Source: Pseudomonas congelans (lineage in GTDB: Bacteria > Pseudomonadota > Gammaproteobacteria > Pseudomonadales > Pseudomonadaceae). Taken from it: a DNA stretch of 64,000 nt. The notes below the pieces were generated by a model. The model was given only the letters and a program-made list of their open reading frames with translations. It was not told the origin of the DNA and did not search any database. This document shows, piece by piece, positions 1-8,640 of the stretch. The stretch lies in the NCBI RefSeq assembly GCF_900103225.1, contig NZ_FNJH01000003.1, positions 384,471-448,470 on the forward strand, read 5' to 3'. The position numbers were made by a program, and so were the translations under genes. Numbering within the stretch: the stretch's first letter is position 1; each line of letters starts with the position of its first letter.

Positions 1-890
1 TACCTGCTTTCACTCAGGTGTTGGACGCCATTGTCACGGCCAATCTGCTGCGGCGGGATCTGTTTTCGACCATCACGCTTGGTCTTGGCGAAGGCGAGGT
101 AGTCAGTGACCTCGGGCTGGTGATCCGCCCGGATGAGCTGTTTGGGCGAGCCAGCCTTGCAGGACTCGACCTGCTGGTCATCTGCGGAGGCTATCGCACC
201 GAGTTGAAGGCAAGCGATAACCTGATCCGCTTATTGCGCGACGCTGCCTCTCAGGGAGTAACCCTGGCAGGACTATGGAACGGCGCCTGGTTTTTGGGGC
301 GGGCCGGTTTGCTGGATGGATACCGATGCGCGATCCACCCGGAGCATCGACCCGCTCTCGCGGAGATCGCCAGCGTGGGCCAGGTCACGAGTGAAGCGTA
401 TGTCGCAGACAGGGACCGACTGACCGCCTCAAGTCCGACAGGCGCCTATCATATGGCGCTGGAGTGGATCAAAGGTTTGCATGGCAAGGCGCTGGTAGAG
501 GGGATCGAAGACATCCTGTCATTCGAGGAGTCCAGATACCGGCGTATCAAAACCTCGCCGTTACTGTCCGTGAGCGCTCCTTTGCGCGAAGTGATTCGAC
601 TCATGGAGTCGAATCTGGAGGAGCCTCTGGAAATGGAAGAGCTCGCTGTTTATGGGGGCCGTTCGCGACGTCAGCTTGAGCGATTGTTCAAAGAGCAGTT
701 AGGCACTACCCCGCAGCGCTATTATCTGGAACTGCGCATCACCGAAGCTCGGCGGCTGCTGCAGCACACTGAGTTGTCTCAAACCGAAGTGCTGGTGGCG
801 TGCGGATTTGTATCGCCGAGTCATTTCAGCAAGTGTTACAGCTCCTACTTCGGTTACCGCCCCTCTGCGGAGAAAAGGCGTGTCAAATAG
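1..890 (+). CDS. GlxA-family AraC-type transcriptional regulator, 5' end outside window
   Basis: This is the 3' portion of a regulator with an N-terminal DJ-1/PfpI-like (class I glutamine amidotransferase-like) ligand domain and a C-terminal AraC helix-turn-helix domain. The visible part holds DLLVICGG and GLWNGAWFLGRAGLLDG in the PfpI-like domain, and two HTH helices near the end (LEEPLEMEELAVYGGRSRRQ and SQTEVLVACGFVSPSHFSK). The reading frame stays open to base 3, upstream of the first possible GTG at 18, and that stretch (PAFTQVLDAIVTANLL) resembles the first strand and helix of the family, so the true start lies left of the window. Family members commonly regulate amino acid or quaternary amine catabolism; the target here is unknown. 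Confidence 0.85.
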   Translation, partial: PAFTQVLDAIVTANLLRRDLFSTITLGLGEGEVVSDLGLVIRPDELFGRASLAGLDLLVICGGYRTELKASDNLIRLLRDAASQGVTLAGLWNGAWFLGRAGLLDGYRCAIHPEHRPALAEIASVGQVTSEAYVADRDRLTASSPTGAYHMALEWIKGLHGKALVEGIEDILSFEESRYRRIKTSPLLSVSAPLREVIRLMESNLEEPLEMEELAVYGGRSRRQLERLFKEQLGTTPQRYYLELRITEARRLLQHTELSQTEVLVACGFVSPSHFSKCYSSYFGYRPSAEKRRVK

Positions 891-947
891 TCGAGTGGGC
901 GAACATCACAATGATGTTCATCATTACGCGTTGTGGCATGAAAGTGC

Positions 948-1286
948 TTACTTACCACTTGCCTGTTGTTCCGACGCCTCGTGCTCTGCATACCACTGTG
1001 CATAAGGCGTGTTTTGCACCTTGCGCCGATTGAAATCCTCGGCGCCATCGGTCCACCAGACTTCACCGCGCTCGCCCAGTGCAACTTTGGCCTTGTCGAC
1101 ACTGGCTCGTGCTGCCTTCAAGGCTGCGGGGTCTTCGGATGCCTTGGCGGTTTTGACTGCACGACGTGCGGCCATCAGTTCATCCACCAGATGCTGGCGG
1201 ACGTCGTGGCTCAAAGAGGGGTTGGAGCACCGCCAGAGTTGCCCTTTGACCACAAAATACCGACCATCAGGTGTGGTCGGGTTCAT
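948..1286 (-). CDS. Conserved hypothetical protein, 112 aa
   Basis: A small soluble protein that I do not recognise by function. The N-terminus (PDGRYFVVKGQLWRCSNPSL) and a Trp/Tyr-rich C-terminus (GEVWWTDGAEDFNRR) flank a central Ala/Lys-rich helix of about 45 residues that may form a coiled coil. No signal peptide or membrane segment is visible. The ATG at 1286 is one base after the stop codon of the hybrid kinase (1288-1290), so the two genes are almost certainly co-transcribed and translationally coupled. Similar small proteins occur in other pseudomonads as far as I recall, but no role is claimed. Confidence 0.75.
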   Translation of the reverse strand: MNPTTPDGRYFVVKGQLWRCSNPSLSHDVRQHLVDELMAARRAVKTAKASEDPAALKAARASVDKAKVALGERGEVWWTDGAEDFNRRKVQNTPYAQWYAEHEASEQQASGK

Positions 1287-1287
1287 G

Positions 1288-3363
1288 CTACGGATATCCG
1301 CGGGCGACCGCGTCGGCGCCGATCAGGCCTGTCACTCGCCCGGCCAGCGTGTCCAGCCCGAACGGCTTGGTCAGTACCTGCGTGCAAGGCCGCAGGTGGC
1401 AATCGTCCAGTACCGACGTCTTGGCGTAACCGGTGATGAACAGGGTCGGCAGGCCGGGTCGACAGTCACCGGCGGCATCGGCCATTTCCCGGCCGTTCAT
1501 GCCGCCTGGCAAGCCTATATCACTGATCAGCAGGTCGATGCGGGTATCCGACTGCAGTATCTCCAGGCCTGATTGTGCGTCAGCGGCTTCCAGGCAGTTG
1601 TAGCCCAGACCGCTGATGACTTCGGCGACGAGCATCCTCACCGAGGGTTCGTCATCCACGATCAGAACGGTTTCACCGGTGTGATGCGGTGGTTCTTCGA
1701 TGACTTCCGGTTCAACGGCGCGGGGAGCATTTTCAGCGGTGTGGCGTGGCAGGTGCATGACCACGCTGGTGCCCTGGCCTTCGACCGATTCGACGCGAAT
1801 CTGCCCGCCGGACTGACGCACAAAACCATACACCATCGACAGCCCGAGACCGGTGCCTGCACCGATGGCCTTGGTGGTGAAGAACGGTTCAAACGCTTTG
1901 GCGGCGATGTCCGGACTCATGCCGATGCCCGTGTCGGTGACCCGTATGCTCAGGTGCTCGCCGGCAGGAATGCCATGATCCGGGTCGGTGCACTCTTCAA
2001 GGGACGCATTGGCAGTCTCAATGACAATGCGCCCGCCGTTGGGCATCGCGTCGCGGGCATTCAGGCACAGGTTCAGCAGCGAGCTTTCCAGCTGAGCGTG
2101 GTCGATCAGCGCGGGCCACAGGTCATTTTGCGCGATGACCTTTATGTCTATCTCCGGGCCGACGGTACGGGTGATCAACTCTTCCATGTCATGAATCAAC
2201 CCGTTGACGTCGGTGACTCTCGGCGACAGTGTCTGGCGTCGTGAGAACGCCAGCAGACGGTGGGTCAGCGACGCCGCGCGGCGTACCGCGCCCTGGGCGA
2301 CCGATACGTAACGGTCGACGTCGCCGACGCGGCCCTGGGCCAGTCGTTTGGTGATCAGTTCCAGGCTGCCGGAAATACCGGCCAGCAGATTATTGAAGTC
2401 GTGTGCGATGCCCCCCGTCAGTTGCCCGACGGCATCCATTTTCTGTGAGTGGCGCAGGGCATCTTCGATCTGCTCGCGTTCGAAAACGGCCTGTTCGATA
2501 CGCTGTTCGAGTGTCTGGTTGAGTTCTCTGACCGCTTCTTCGGCTTTTTTTCGGGCGGTTACATCAATAGAGGAGCCGATCAGACCGATCACTTCGCCGT
2601 TGGCATCGAGCAGCGGCGCTTTGGTCGAGAGCCATATCGCTGCGGAGCCGTCAGCCAGGTTGACCTGTTCTTCGATCTGTTCGCTGACATTGCTCTGCAT
2701 GATCCGGCGGTCGGTTTCCATGAGGATCCGCGCCTGTTCCTGGTCATCCAGAAACTCCAGATCCGTCTTGCCGATGAAAAACTCGGGCGGCTTGCCGATC
2801 AGGTCGGCGGTGCCGCGATTGGCGACCAGCATCCGTCCCTCGAGGTCCTTGGCGTAGACAACGCCGGGAACGGCAGCCGTGAATATCCTCAGCAATTCGT
2901 TGAGCCGGTCGCGCTCGTCTTCGGCAGTGCGACGGCTGTCTATATCGAGCAATACGCCCGGACTGCGAACAGGCTTGCCACGACTATCACGCTCGATTCT
3001 TCCGCTGGCTTCGACCCAGCGATAAATACCGTCTTCATGGAGAACCCGGTATTCGCATCGATAGGTTTCGCTGCTCTGCAGCGCGTCCTCGATTGACTTG
3101 TCGACTCTGGCCGAATCGTCAGGATGAATGGAGGCAATCACCAGCTCCAGTGGCAAGCCTTTGGCGCATAGCTTCGGGCACAAGCCGAAGGTCCGGGCAA
3201 AACGCTCATCGCCGGTCAGTTGATCGGCAACGATGTCCCACACCCAAGCGCCGACAACGGCCCCCGAATCCAGGGCGAGTTGCAGCCGCTCGGCTGCTTC
3301 CTGCGCCGAGGGAAGGCGTGGCTCGAGGGCGAATGGCCTGCCGCCGGAAACATCATTGCTCAT
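1288..3363 (-). CDS. PAS-domain hybrid sensor histidine kinase with C-terminal receiver
   Basis: A soluble hybrid sensor kinase of 691 residues. Two PAS folds (about residues 30-150 and 160-280) are followed by a short coiled coil, a HisKA domain with the H-box GGIAHDFNNLLAG, an HATPase domain (LNARDAMPNGG, GTGLGLSMVYGF) and a C-terminal receiver whose acceptor Asp lies in LLISDIGLPGG. No membrane segment is evident, so the signal is probably cytoplasmic. The ATG at 3363 is preferred over the GTG one codon upstream. Its own receiver and the lack of an adjacent response regulator suggest phosphorelay through an unlinked partner. The 112-aa gene follows one base after the stop. Confidence 0.9.
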   Translation of the reverse strand: MSNDVSGGRPFALEPRLPSAQEAAERLQLALDSGAVVGAWVWDIVADQLTGDERFARTFGLCPKLCAKGLPLELVIASIHPDDSARVDKSIEDALQSSETYRCEYRVLHEDGIYRWVEASGRIERDSRGKPVRSPGVLLDIDSRRTAEDERDRLNELLRIFTAAVPGVVYAKDLEGRMLVANRGTADLIGKPPEFFIGKTDLEFLDDQEQARILMETDRRIMQSNVSEQIEEQVNLADGSAAIWLSTKAPLLDANGEVIGLIGSSIDVTARKKAEEAVRELNQTLEQRIEQAVFEREQIEDALRHSQKMDAVGQLTGGIAHDFNNLLAGISGSLELITKRLAQGRVGDVDRYVSVAQGAVRRAASLTHRLLAFSRRQTLSPRVTDVNGLIHDMEELITRTVGPEIDIKVIAQNDLWPALIDHAQLESSLLNLCLNARDAMPNGGRIVIETANASLEECTDPDHGIPAGEHLSIRVTDTGIGMSPDIAAKAFEPFFTTKAIGAGTGLGLSMVYGFVRQSGGQIRVESVEGQGTSVVMHLPRHTAENAPRAVEPEVIEEPPHHTGETVLIVDDEPSVRMLVAEVISGLGYNCLEAADAQSGLEILQSDTRIDLLISDIGLPGGMNGREMADAAGDCRPGLPTLFITGYAKTSVLDDCHLRPCTQVLTKPFGLDTLAGRVTGLIGADAVARGYP

Positions 3364-3366
3364 CAC

Positions 3367-3652
3367 TATCGACCCACTTGAACGCCTGGTTCACAAAGAC
3401 TCAGTCATAGGGCAGCGCAGCGGCCTGAAAGTTGTACAAAATTTATTCTATTTTGTGCCAGATGCCTGACAAAGCGATCAGTGACACTCGATCATTCCAT
3501 GATCCAGCAGGGAGTGATGTTAAATTAATATCATTTGAGGTGCGCGCTATTTTCCGCGGAGCAGGCAGGGCAGCGCTTTCAAGTGATGCCGGGCTTGGCA
3601 AATCACCTGAAGGCGCTGGTTTCATTCAAGTATTCAGCGTCTTGCGAATGTA
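3367..3652. other. Intergenic region upstream of the hybrid kinase
   Basis: About 285 bases between the kinase and the NCS1 permease, both on the minus strand. It contains an AT-rich patch around 3430-3540 that probably carries the kinase promoter. I see no convincing gene, RNA or strong terminator here. Confidence 0.4.
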
Positions 3653-5104
3653 TCAATGCTGGCCGACAGGCGTAGGCAGGTTGGCAGCCTGTACCGGCGA
3701 CCAGCGGGTCAGCGCATAAAACACTGCGCCGCCCAGGATGCAGCCGGTAAACCAGGCGAAGTTGGCAATCGGCTTGAACCACTCGATAAAGGTGAAGCAC
3801 AGACCGACCAGTGCGGTGAGCAGCAATGCCTTGACCGCGATCCAGTTCACGCCGTTGGTGTACCAGTAGCGACCGCTCGGCGTGTCATTGAACAGGGCGT
3901 CGACGTCGATCTGCTGCTTCTTGATCAGGTAGTAATCCACCAGCAGGATGCCGAACAGCGGGCCGATGCAGGCCGCCAGCACGTCCAGGGTGTAGTGAAT
4001 CACTTCAGGGTTGTTGAACAGGTTCCAGGGTGTGATGAAGATCGACGCCACCGCAGCGATCATGCCGCCTGCACGCCAGCTGATGCGGCTGGGCGCCACG
4101 TTGGCGAAGTCGAAGGCGGGGGAAACGAAGTTGGCGACGATGTTGATGCCGACCGTCGCGGTCACAAAAGTAAAGGCACCGAGCAGCACGGCCGTGGTGT
4201 TGTCGATGCGCGCGACGGTCGCGATCGGGTCGTGGATCATCTCACCGAAAATCGGCAACGTGCCTGAAACAATCACCACCGTTACCAGTGAGAACGCCAG
4301 AAAATTCACCGGCAAGCCCCAGAAATTGCCGCGGCGTACGTCGGCCATGCTTCGGCAATAGCGGCTGAAATCGCCGAAGTTAAGCGTCGGCCCGGAGAAG
4401 TACGAGACCACCAGCGCAATGGCCATTACCACCTGGCCGAACGCCGCCCAGCCGGACAACTCTTTTTCCGCCAGGGTAAAACTGATGTTGTCCCAGCCAG
4501 CGCGCCAGACAATCCAGCCTGCCAGCGCGAACATCACCGCATAAACGGCAGGGCCGGCCCAGTCGATGAAGCGCCTGATTGACTCCATACCCGTCCAGAA
4601 CACGGCGGCCTGCACCACCCACAAGGCGAGAAAGCCGAACCAGCCTAGCCAGGACAGCCCGAGAAACGTCACGCTTTGATACGCGGCCAGTTCCGGGAAG
4701 AAACGCAGCACCACGATCACCAGTGCGCTGGACGCCAGGTAGGTTTGAATGCCGTACCACGCCACTGCGATCAGCCCGCGAATGATGGCGGGAATGTTGG
4801 CACCGAAGACGCCGAAGGCCAGGCGGCAGATGACCGGGTAGGGCACGGCGGCTTGCTGACTGGGTTTGGCGACCAGATTGGCAATCACCTGAATGATGCA
4901 GATCCCCACCAGCAGCGCGATCAGCACCTGCCAGCTGGCCAGGCCCAGCGCGAACAGACTGGCGGCGAAAACGTAGCCGCCGACGCTGTGCACGTCGCTC
5001 ATCCAGAACGCCAGAATGTTGTACCAGGTCCACTTCTGCGGCACCGGCCCCAGATCATGGTTATGCAGGCGCGGGCTGTACCCGGCTGGGCGTTGTTCTG
5101 TCAT
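3653..5104 (-). CDS. NCS1-family nucleobase/hydantoin/allantoin permease
   Basis: An inner-membrane symporter of 483 residues with about twelve hydrophobic segments. The N-terminal signature FWMSDVHSVGGYVFAASLF is typical of the NCS1 family (PucI, Mhp1, CodB type), and the following TM helices and C-terminal YYLIKKQQIDVDALF also fit. I chose the ATG at 5104 (MTEQRPAG) because it is preceded by GAGGGAGTCACGCA; an upstream in-frame start at 5185 would overlap the operator palindrome. The gene diverges from a GntR regulator and a hydantoin racemase gene, which points to a cyclic ureide substrate (hydantoin or allantoin) rather than cytosine. Substrate is inferred from context only. Confidence 0.9.
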   Translation of the reverse strand: MTEQRPAGYSPRLHNHDLGPVPQKWTWYNILAFWMSDVHSVGGYVFAASLFALGLASWQVLIALLVGICIIQVIANLVAKPSQQAAVPYPVICRLAFGVFGANIPAIIRGLIAVAWYGIQTYLASSALVIVVLRFFPELAAYQSVTFLGLSWLGWFGFLALWVVQAAVFWTGMESIRRFIDWAGPAVYAVMFALAGWIVWRAGWDNISFTLAEKELSGWAAFGQVVMAIALVVSYFSGPTLNFGDFSRYCRSMADVRRGNFWGLPVNFLAFSLVTVVIVSGTLPIFGEMIHDPIATVARIDNTTAVLLGAFTFVTATVGINIVANFVSPAFDFANVAPSRISWRAGGMIAAVASIFITPWNLFNNPEVIHYTLDVLAACIGPLFGILLVDYYLIKKQQIDVDALFNDTPSGRYWYTNGVNWIAVKALLLTALVGLCFTFIEWFKPIANFAWFTGCILGGAVFYALTRWSPVQAANLPTPVGQH

Positions 5105-5448
5105 TGCGTGACTCCCTCGGTGTGTCGTGACGGGATCGGAGTACGATCGATGATTTTTTTGTATACGATCGTGTACGCAAAACATGTGCCACGCTTTTTC
5201 TCATTAGCCGGGAATGGTCGCTAGGCTTGTTGCAGGGCGGTTATGTCGAGAAAGATGGATAAACCAGGCAGGTTCGAGCATTTGCTTGAAGTGCACGTAA
5301 ACAGGGCGCTTTTGCTCATTTACGGTGCGGTTCGTGCGTTTTTTGTTAAGGGGCTATCTGACCTGCTGTTTAAATTGCGCTACTCATCATGTTCCCCATC
5401 AGGCACTATTCTTGTATACGATCTGTAATGCCAATGTGATGTGAAGCC
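5105..5448. promoter_or_regulatory. Divergent promoter region with GntR-type operator candidates
   Basis: The 344-base gap between the divergent permease and GntR genes holds three related sites. The best is GTATACGATCGTGTAC at 5161-5176, a 16-base palindrome with one mismatched pair. A second copy of the left part, GTATACGATC, lies at 5414-5423 just before the GntR start, and GTACGATCGA at 5141-5150 is a shorter version. Short palindromes with a TAC/GTA core are usual for FCD-type GntR regulators. The middle of the region (5200-5400) shows no other clear feature. Confidence 0.6.
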
Positions 5449-6168
5449 ATGATCCGACCTGACAGCGCTCCGTTGTTTCTCGCGCCTTCTACCGATGAAA
5501 AAGGCCGTGATGAACAGATTTACCAGCATGTACTGGAAGCCATCGTCGAACATCGGCTCGCCCCGGGGACGCGCTTGCCCGAGGACGCCCTGGCCGAAGT
5601 ATTCGAGATCAGCCGTACCGGCATCCGCAAGGTCTTGCAGCGTCTGGCGCTGGAACGACTGGTGACCTTGCGCCCCAAGCGCGGCGCAGAAGTTGCGCAA
5701 CCGTCGGCTCAGGAAGCACAGGACGTATTGGGTGCCAGGCAACTGATCGAGCCCGCGCTGATGGCCGATATTGCCACGCGAGTTGGCGGCCAGCGCCTGG
5801 AAGCACTGCGCGCGCTCTGCGCTCAGGAACATGAGGCGCAACACGCGGGGCGCCACAGCGAAGCGATTCAATTGTCGGCGCGCTTCCATGTGCAGTTGAG
5901 CGCGCTGGCGGGCAATCAGGTATTGACCGAACAAGTCGCGCAGCTCACCACACGGTCTTCGTTGATTGTGGCGGTCTACGGCTCGCGACGCAGCGTCGGC
6001 TGTGAGTGTGGCCAGCATGTTGACTTGCTGACCTTGCTCGAAAGCGGGCAGGGCGAACAGGCGCGTGAGTGGATGGCCGAGCATTTGCGCCGCATCCGTG
6101 CCAGCCTGAATGTGGATGCGCCGGTCAGCGAGACAGTGGATTTTCATAGCATTTTCAAACGGCGCTGA
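5449..6168 (+). CDS. GntR-family (FadR/FCD subfamily) transcriptional regulator
   Basis: A 239-residue repressor-type regulator. Residues about 25-90 form a winged HTH ([20 protein letters not shown], followed by [16 protein letters not shown]), and the rest is the helical FCD effector domain with the expected histidines ([12 protein letters not shown] and HVDLLTL). The ATG at 5449 lies 20 bases after a GTATACGATC half-site, so it is likely autoregulated and controls the divergent permease and the downstream racemase gene. The racemase GTG begins ten bases after the stop, indicating one transcript. Confidence 0.88.
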   Translation: MIRPDSAPLFLAPSTDEKGRDEQIYQHVLEAIVEHRLAPGTRLPEDALAEVFEISRTGIRKVLQRLALERLVTLRPKRGAEVAQPSAQEAQDVLGARQLIEPALMADIATRVGGQRLEALRALCAQEHEAQHAGRHSEAIQLSARFHVQLSALAGNQVLTEQVAQLTTRSSLIVAVYGSRRSVGCECGQHVDLLTLLESGQGEQAREWMAEHLRRIRASLNVDAPVSETVDFHSIFKRR

Positions 6169-6178
6169 AGGAGTCCCG

Positions 6179-6910
6179 GTGCGTATTCAAGTGATCAACC
6201 CCAACACCAGCGAAGCCATGACCCACAAGATCGGTCTGGCCGCGCAAGCCGTGGCGCGCCCCGGCACGCAGATCATCGCCTGCAGTCCTGCGGATGGCCC
6301 GGTGTCCATCGAAGGCCATTTCGACGAGGCGATAGCGACGCTGGGCGTGCTCGAAGAAGTGCGCAAGGGACGCGAGCAACAGGTCGACGCGCATATCATT
6401 GCCTGTTTCGGCGACCCCGGGCTGCTGGCGGCACGCGAGTACGCCAGTGCCCCGGTGATCGGCATCGCCGAAGCGGCCTTTCATATGGCCAGCCTGATTT
6501 CCACCCGTTTCGCCGTGGTCACCACGCTGACCCGCACCCGGATCATTGCCGAGCATCTGCTGCAGCGTTATGGCTTCAGTGAGTTATGCACATCGGTGCG
6601 TTGTATCGATCTGCCAGTGCTGGCGCTGGAGGAAAGCGGGCCGGAGCTTATCGAATGCATGGCCGAGCAGGCCCGTCGCGCCCGTGACGAAGAAGGGGCA
6701 GGCGCCATTGTGCTGGGCTGCGGTGGGATGGCGGATCTGGGCAGGCAATTGAGCGAAGCGATTGGTCTGCCAGTCATCGACGGCGTGGCTGCGGCGGTGA
6801 AACTGGCCGAATCGCTGGTGGATCTGGGCCTGACCACCAGCAAACACGGCGACCTGGCCGACCCCATCGGCAAACCGTTCAAAGGCCGGTTTGCCTATAT
6901 GAGTCGGTGA
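6179..6910 (+). CDS. Hydantoin/Asp-Glu racemase family protein
   Basis: A 243-residue cofactor-independent racemase of the hydantoin racemase family, expected to interconvert D- and L-5-substituted hydantoins or a related ureide such as allantoin. The N-terminus RIQVINPNTSEAMT is the family signature. The two catalytic cysteines expected in this family are present in IIACFGDPGLLAARE and IVLGCGGMADL. The start is the GTG at 6179, preceded by GAAGGAG; upstream in-frame starts overlap the GntR gene and lack this site. It forms an operon with the GntR gene and sits opposite the NCS1 permease. No hydantoinase or carbamoylase gene is adjacent, so the module is incomplete here. Confidence 0.85.
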   Translation: MRIQVINPNTSEAMTHKIGLAAQAVARPGTQIIACSPADGPVSIEGHFDEAIATLGVLEEVRKGREQQVDAHIIACFGDPGLLAAREYASAPVIGIAEAAFHMASLISTRFAVVTTLTRTRIIAEHLLQRYGFSELCTSVRCIDLPVLALEESGPELIECMAEQARRARDEEGAGAIVLGCGGMADLGRQLSEAIGLPVIDGVAAAVKLAESLVDLGLTTSKHGDLADPIGKPFKGRFAYMSR

Positions 6911-6975
6911 TCAGTGAAGGCTTAGCTTCGCGCTTAGCGTTACACACAAGTTCTGGGGAACACGAAATACGTGTC

Positions 6976-7282
6976 TTTCAGGCTTCTGCCCGGAGGGCGT
7001 AGGAGCGAACTTGTTCGCGAAGGGGGCGGTATGAACGATGAAAGTACATCGTCTGAAACACGGTTTTCGCGAACAAGTTCGCCCCCACAGCCTACGGCCA
7101 GAATCAAAAACGAATGTGCGCATAACGACGAGCGCCCTGCGCGGTTTGACATTTTCAGGCTTCTGCCCGGAGGGCGTAGGAGCGAACTTGTTCGCGAAGG
7201 GGGCGGTATGAACGATGAAAGTACATCGCCTGAAACACGGTTTTCGCGAACAAGTTCGCTCCCAAGGCCTACGGCCACAATC
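6976..7282. repeat. Tandemly duplicated REP/BIME unit (two copies, 177-base period)
   Basis: Two near-identical 130-base units lie at 6976-7105 and 7153-7282. Each starts TTTCAGGCTTCTGCCCGGAG, contains a forward REP (GTAGGAGCGAACTTGTTCGC at 6999 and again 177 bases later) and an inverted REP (TTCGCGAACAAGTTCGC at 7066 and 7243). Only about five bases differ between units by eye. Such bacterial interspersed mosaic elements are typical of P. syringae and P. putida. They occupy the gap between the racemase gene and a convergent dehydrogenase gene. Short open frames in the region are by-products of the repeat. Confidence 0.85.
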
Positions 7283-7299
7283 AGAAGCGAACTTGTACC

Positions 7300-8535
7300 T
7301 TACATAGCCGGCACGCCACCCCCGACCAGGGCTTCAGTCGTGTCGTCCGGCACCACAATCGTGTTGTTGCCGGGCGTCAGGATGACCTTGCGGCAATCCT
7401 CTTCCTTCTTGTCGAACAGCTTGTAGCCCTTCGCCGCATCTTCCAGTGACATCCGGTGCGTGATGATGGCTTCGGGTTCCAGGCGGCCAGCCTCGATGTG
7501 CTCCAGCAACTCAGGCATGAAGCGATGCACGTGGGTCTGGCCCATTTTGAAGGTCAGGCCCTTGTCGAACGCATCGCCGAACATGAAGCCGTGGATGAAC
7601 CCGGCATATACACCTGGCACACTGACCACGCCGCCGCGACGTACCGCCGCGATGCACTGACGCAACGCCTTGCCGCTGCTGCCTTCCAGTTTCAGCGTGG
7701 CCAGGATGGTTTCAGTGGTACTGCCCTTGGCCTCGAAACCCACCGCGTCCACGACGCCGTCCACGCCGCGCATGCCGGCAGTCTGGCGAATGATCGTGTC
7801 GGCCGGATCATCGTCTTCATCGAAGTTGATCGGGATCACGCCGTAGGTTTTCTGCGCATAGGCCAGACGATACGGGTGGTGATCGACCATGAAGATCTTC
7901 TCGGCACCGAGCATTTTTGCGCACGCGGCGCTCATCAGCCCGACCGGGCCAGCGCCGTAAATGGCAACCGTCGAACCCTGGCCAATCCCGGCGTTGAGTA
8001 CAGCCTGCCAGGCGGTGGGAAGAATATCGGAGAGGAACAGCACCTTCTCGTCAGCCAGAGTGCCTGGCACCTTGAACGGACCGACGTTGGCCTTGGGCAC
8101 ACGCACGTACTCAGCCTGACCGCCCGGGACACCGCCATACAGATGGCTGAAGCCGAACAGCGCGGCCCCTGGCGGAATCGACTTTTTGTTGAGGATCGCG
8201 CCACGTCCGGTATTGGTGGTTTCGCAGGCCGCGAACTGGTCGAGGTCGCAGAAAAAACAGCTGCCGCAAGCGATGACAAACGGGATTACCACGCGATCGC
8301 CTTTGGCTACAGCCGTGACGGCCGAGCCGGTTTCTTCCACGACACCCATGAACTCGTGGCCGAAGATGTCGCCGTGTTCAACGGTAGGGATTTTGCCGCG
8401 ATACAAGTGCAGGTCGGAACCGCAGATAGCGGTAGCCGTGACGCGCAGAATGATGTCATCCGCTTGCTCGATCACAGGGTCCGGCACTGTATCGACCTTC
8501 ACACTGTTCGCGCCGTGGTAAGTCAAAGCTCTCAT
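7300..8535 (-). CDS. Zinc-dependent alcohol dehydrogenase, formaldehyde dehydrogenase (FdhA)-like
   Basis: A 411-residue medium-chain zinc dehydrogenase. The catalytic zinc site ([12 protein letters not shown], then [10 protein letters not shown]) and the structural zinc cysteines ([16 protein letters not shown]) are present, as is the Rossmann motif [11 protein letters not shown]. Length and the long insert resemble glutathione-independent formaldehyde dehydrogenases (about 400 aa) but the protein may act on another aldehyde or alcohol. Start: ATG at 8535 preceded by GAGGAT. It is monocistronic, between a REP cluster and a LysR gene. The C-terminus is extended by a short tail ([18 protein letters not shown]). 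Confidence 0.88.
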   Translation of the reverse strand: MRALTYHGANSVKVDTVPDPVIEQADDIILRVTATAICGSDLHLYRGKIPTVEHGDIFGHEFMGVVEETGSAVTAVAKGDRVVIPFVIACGSCFFCDLDQFAACETTNTGRGAILNKKSIPPGAALFGFSHLYGGVPGGQAEYVRVPKANVGPFKVPGTLADEKVLFLSDILPTAWQAVLNAGIGQGSTVAIYGAGPVGLMSAACAKMLGAEKIFMVDHHPYRLAYAQKTYGVIPINFDEDDDPADTIIRQTAGMRGVDGVVDAVGFEAKGSTTETILATLKLEGSSGKALRQCIAAVRRGGVVSVPGVYAGFIHGFMFGDAFDKGLTFKMGQTHVHRFMPELLEHIEAGRLEPEAIITHRMSLEDAAKGYKLFDKKEEDCRKVILTPGNNTIVVPDDTTEALVGGGVPAM

Positions 8536-8640
8536 GGTTAATCCTCAGTGGTAGCAGAAATTTCCGATCCGTTACTGAAGATGAACCATGAGTTTTTTGT
8601 TGGTTCAGCGCGATTGATCGACGCGGGGACTAACGGTAGG

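Noticed and set aside
3653..5185. Longer permease start at 5185
   Set aside because: The extra 27 residues would overlap the palindromic operator, and the ATG at 5104 has a good ribosome site and fits the family N-terminus.
6976..7282. Possible CRISPR-like array
   Set aside because: Only two long units with palindromic REP cores and no series of short repeats with unique spacers.
6911..7300. Short open frames within the REP-rich gap near 7 kb
   Set aside because: Their repeated internal peptides simply translate the duplicated REP units; no start sites of quality.
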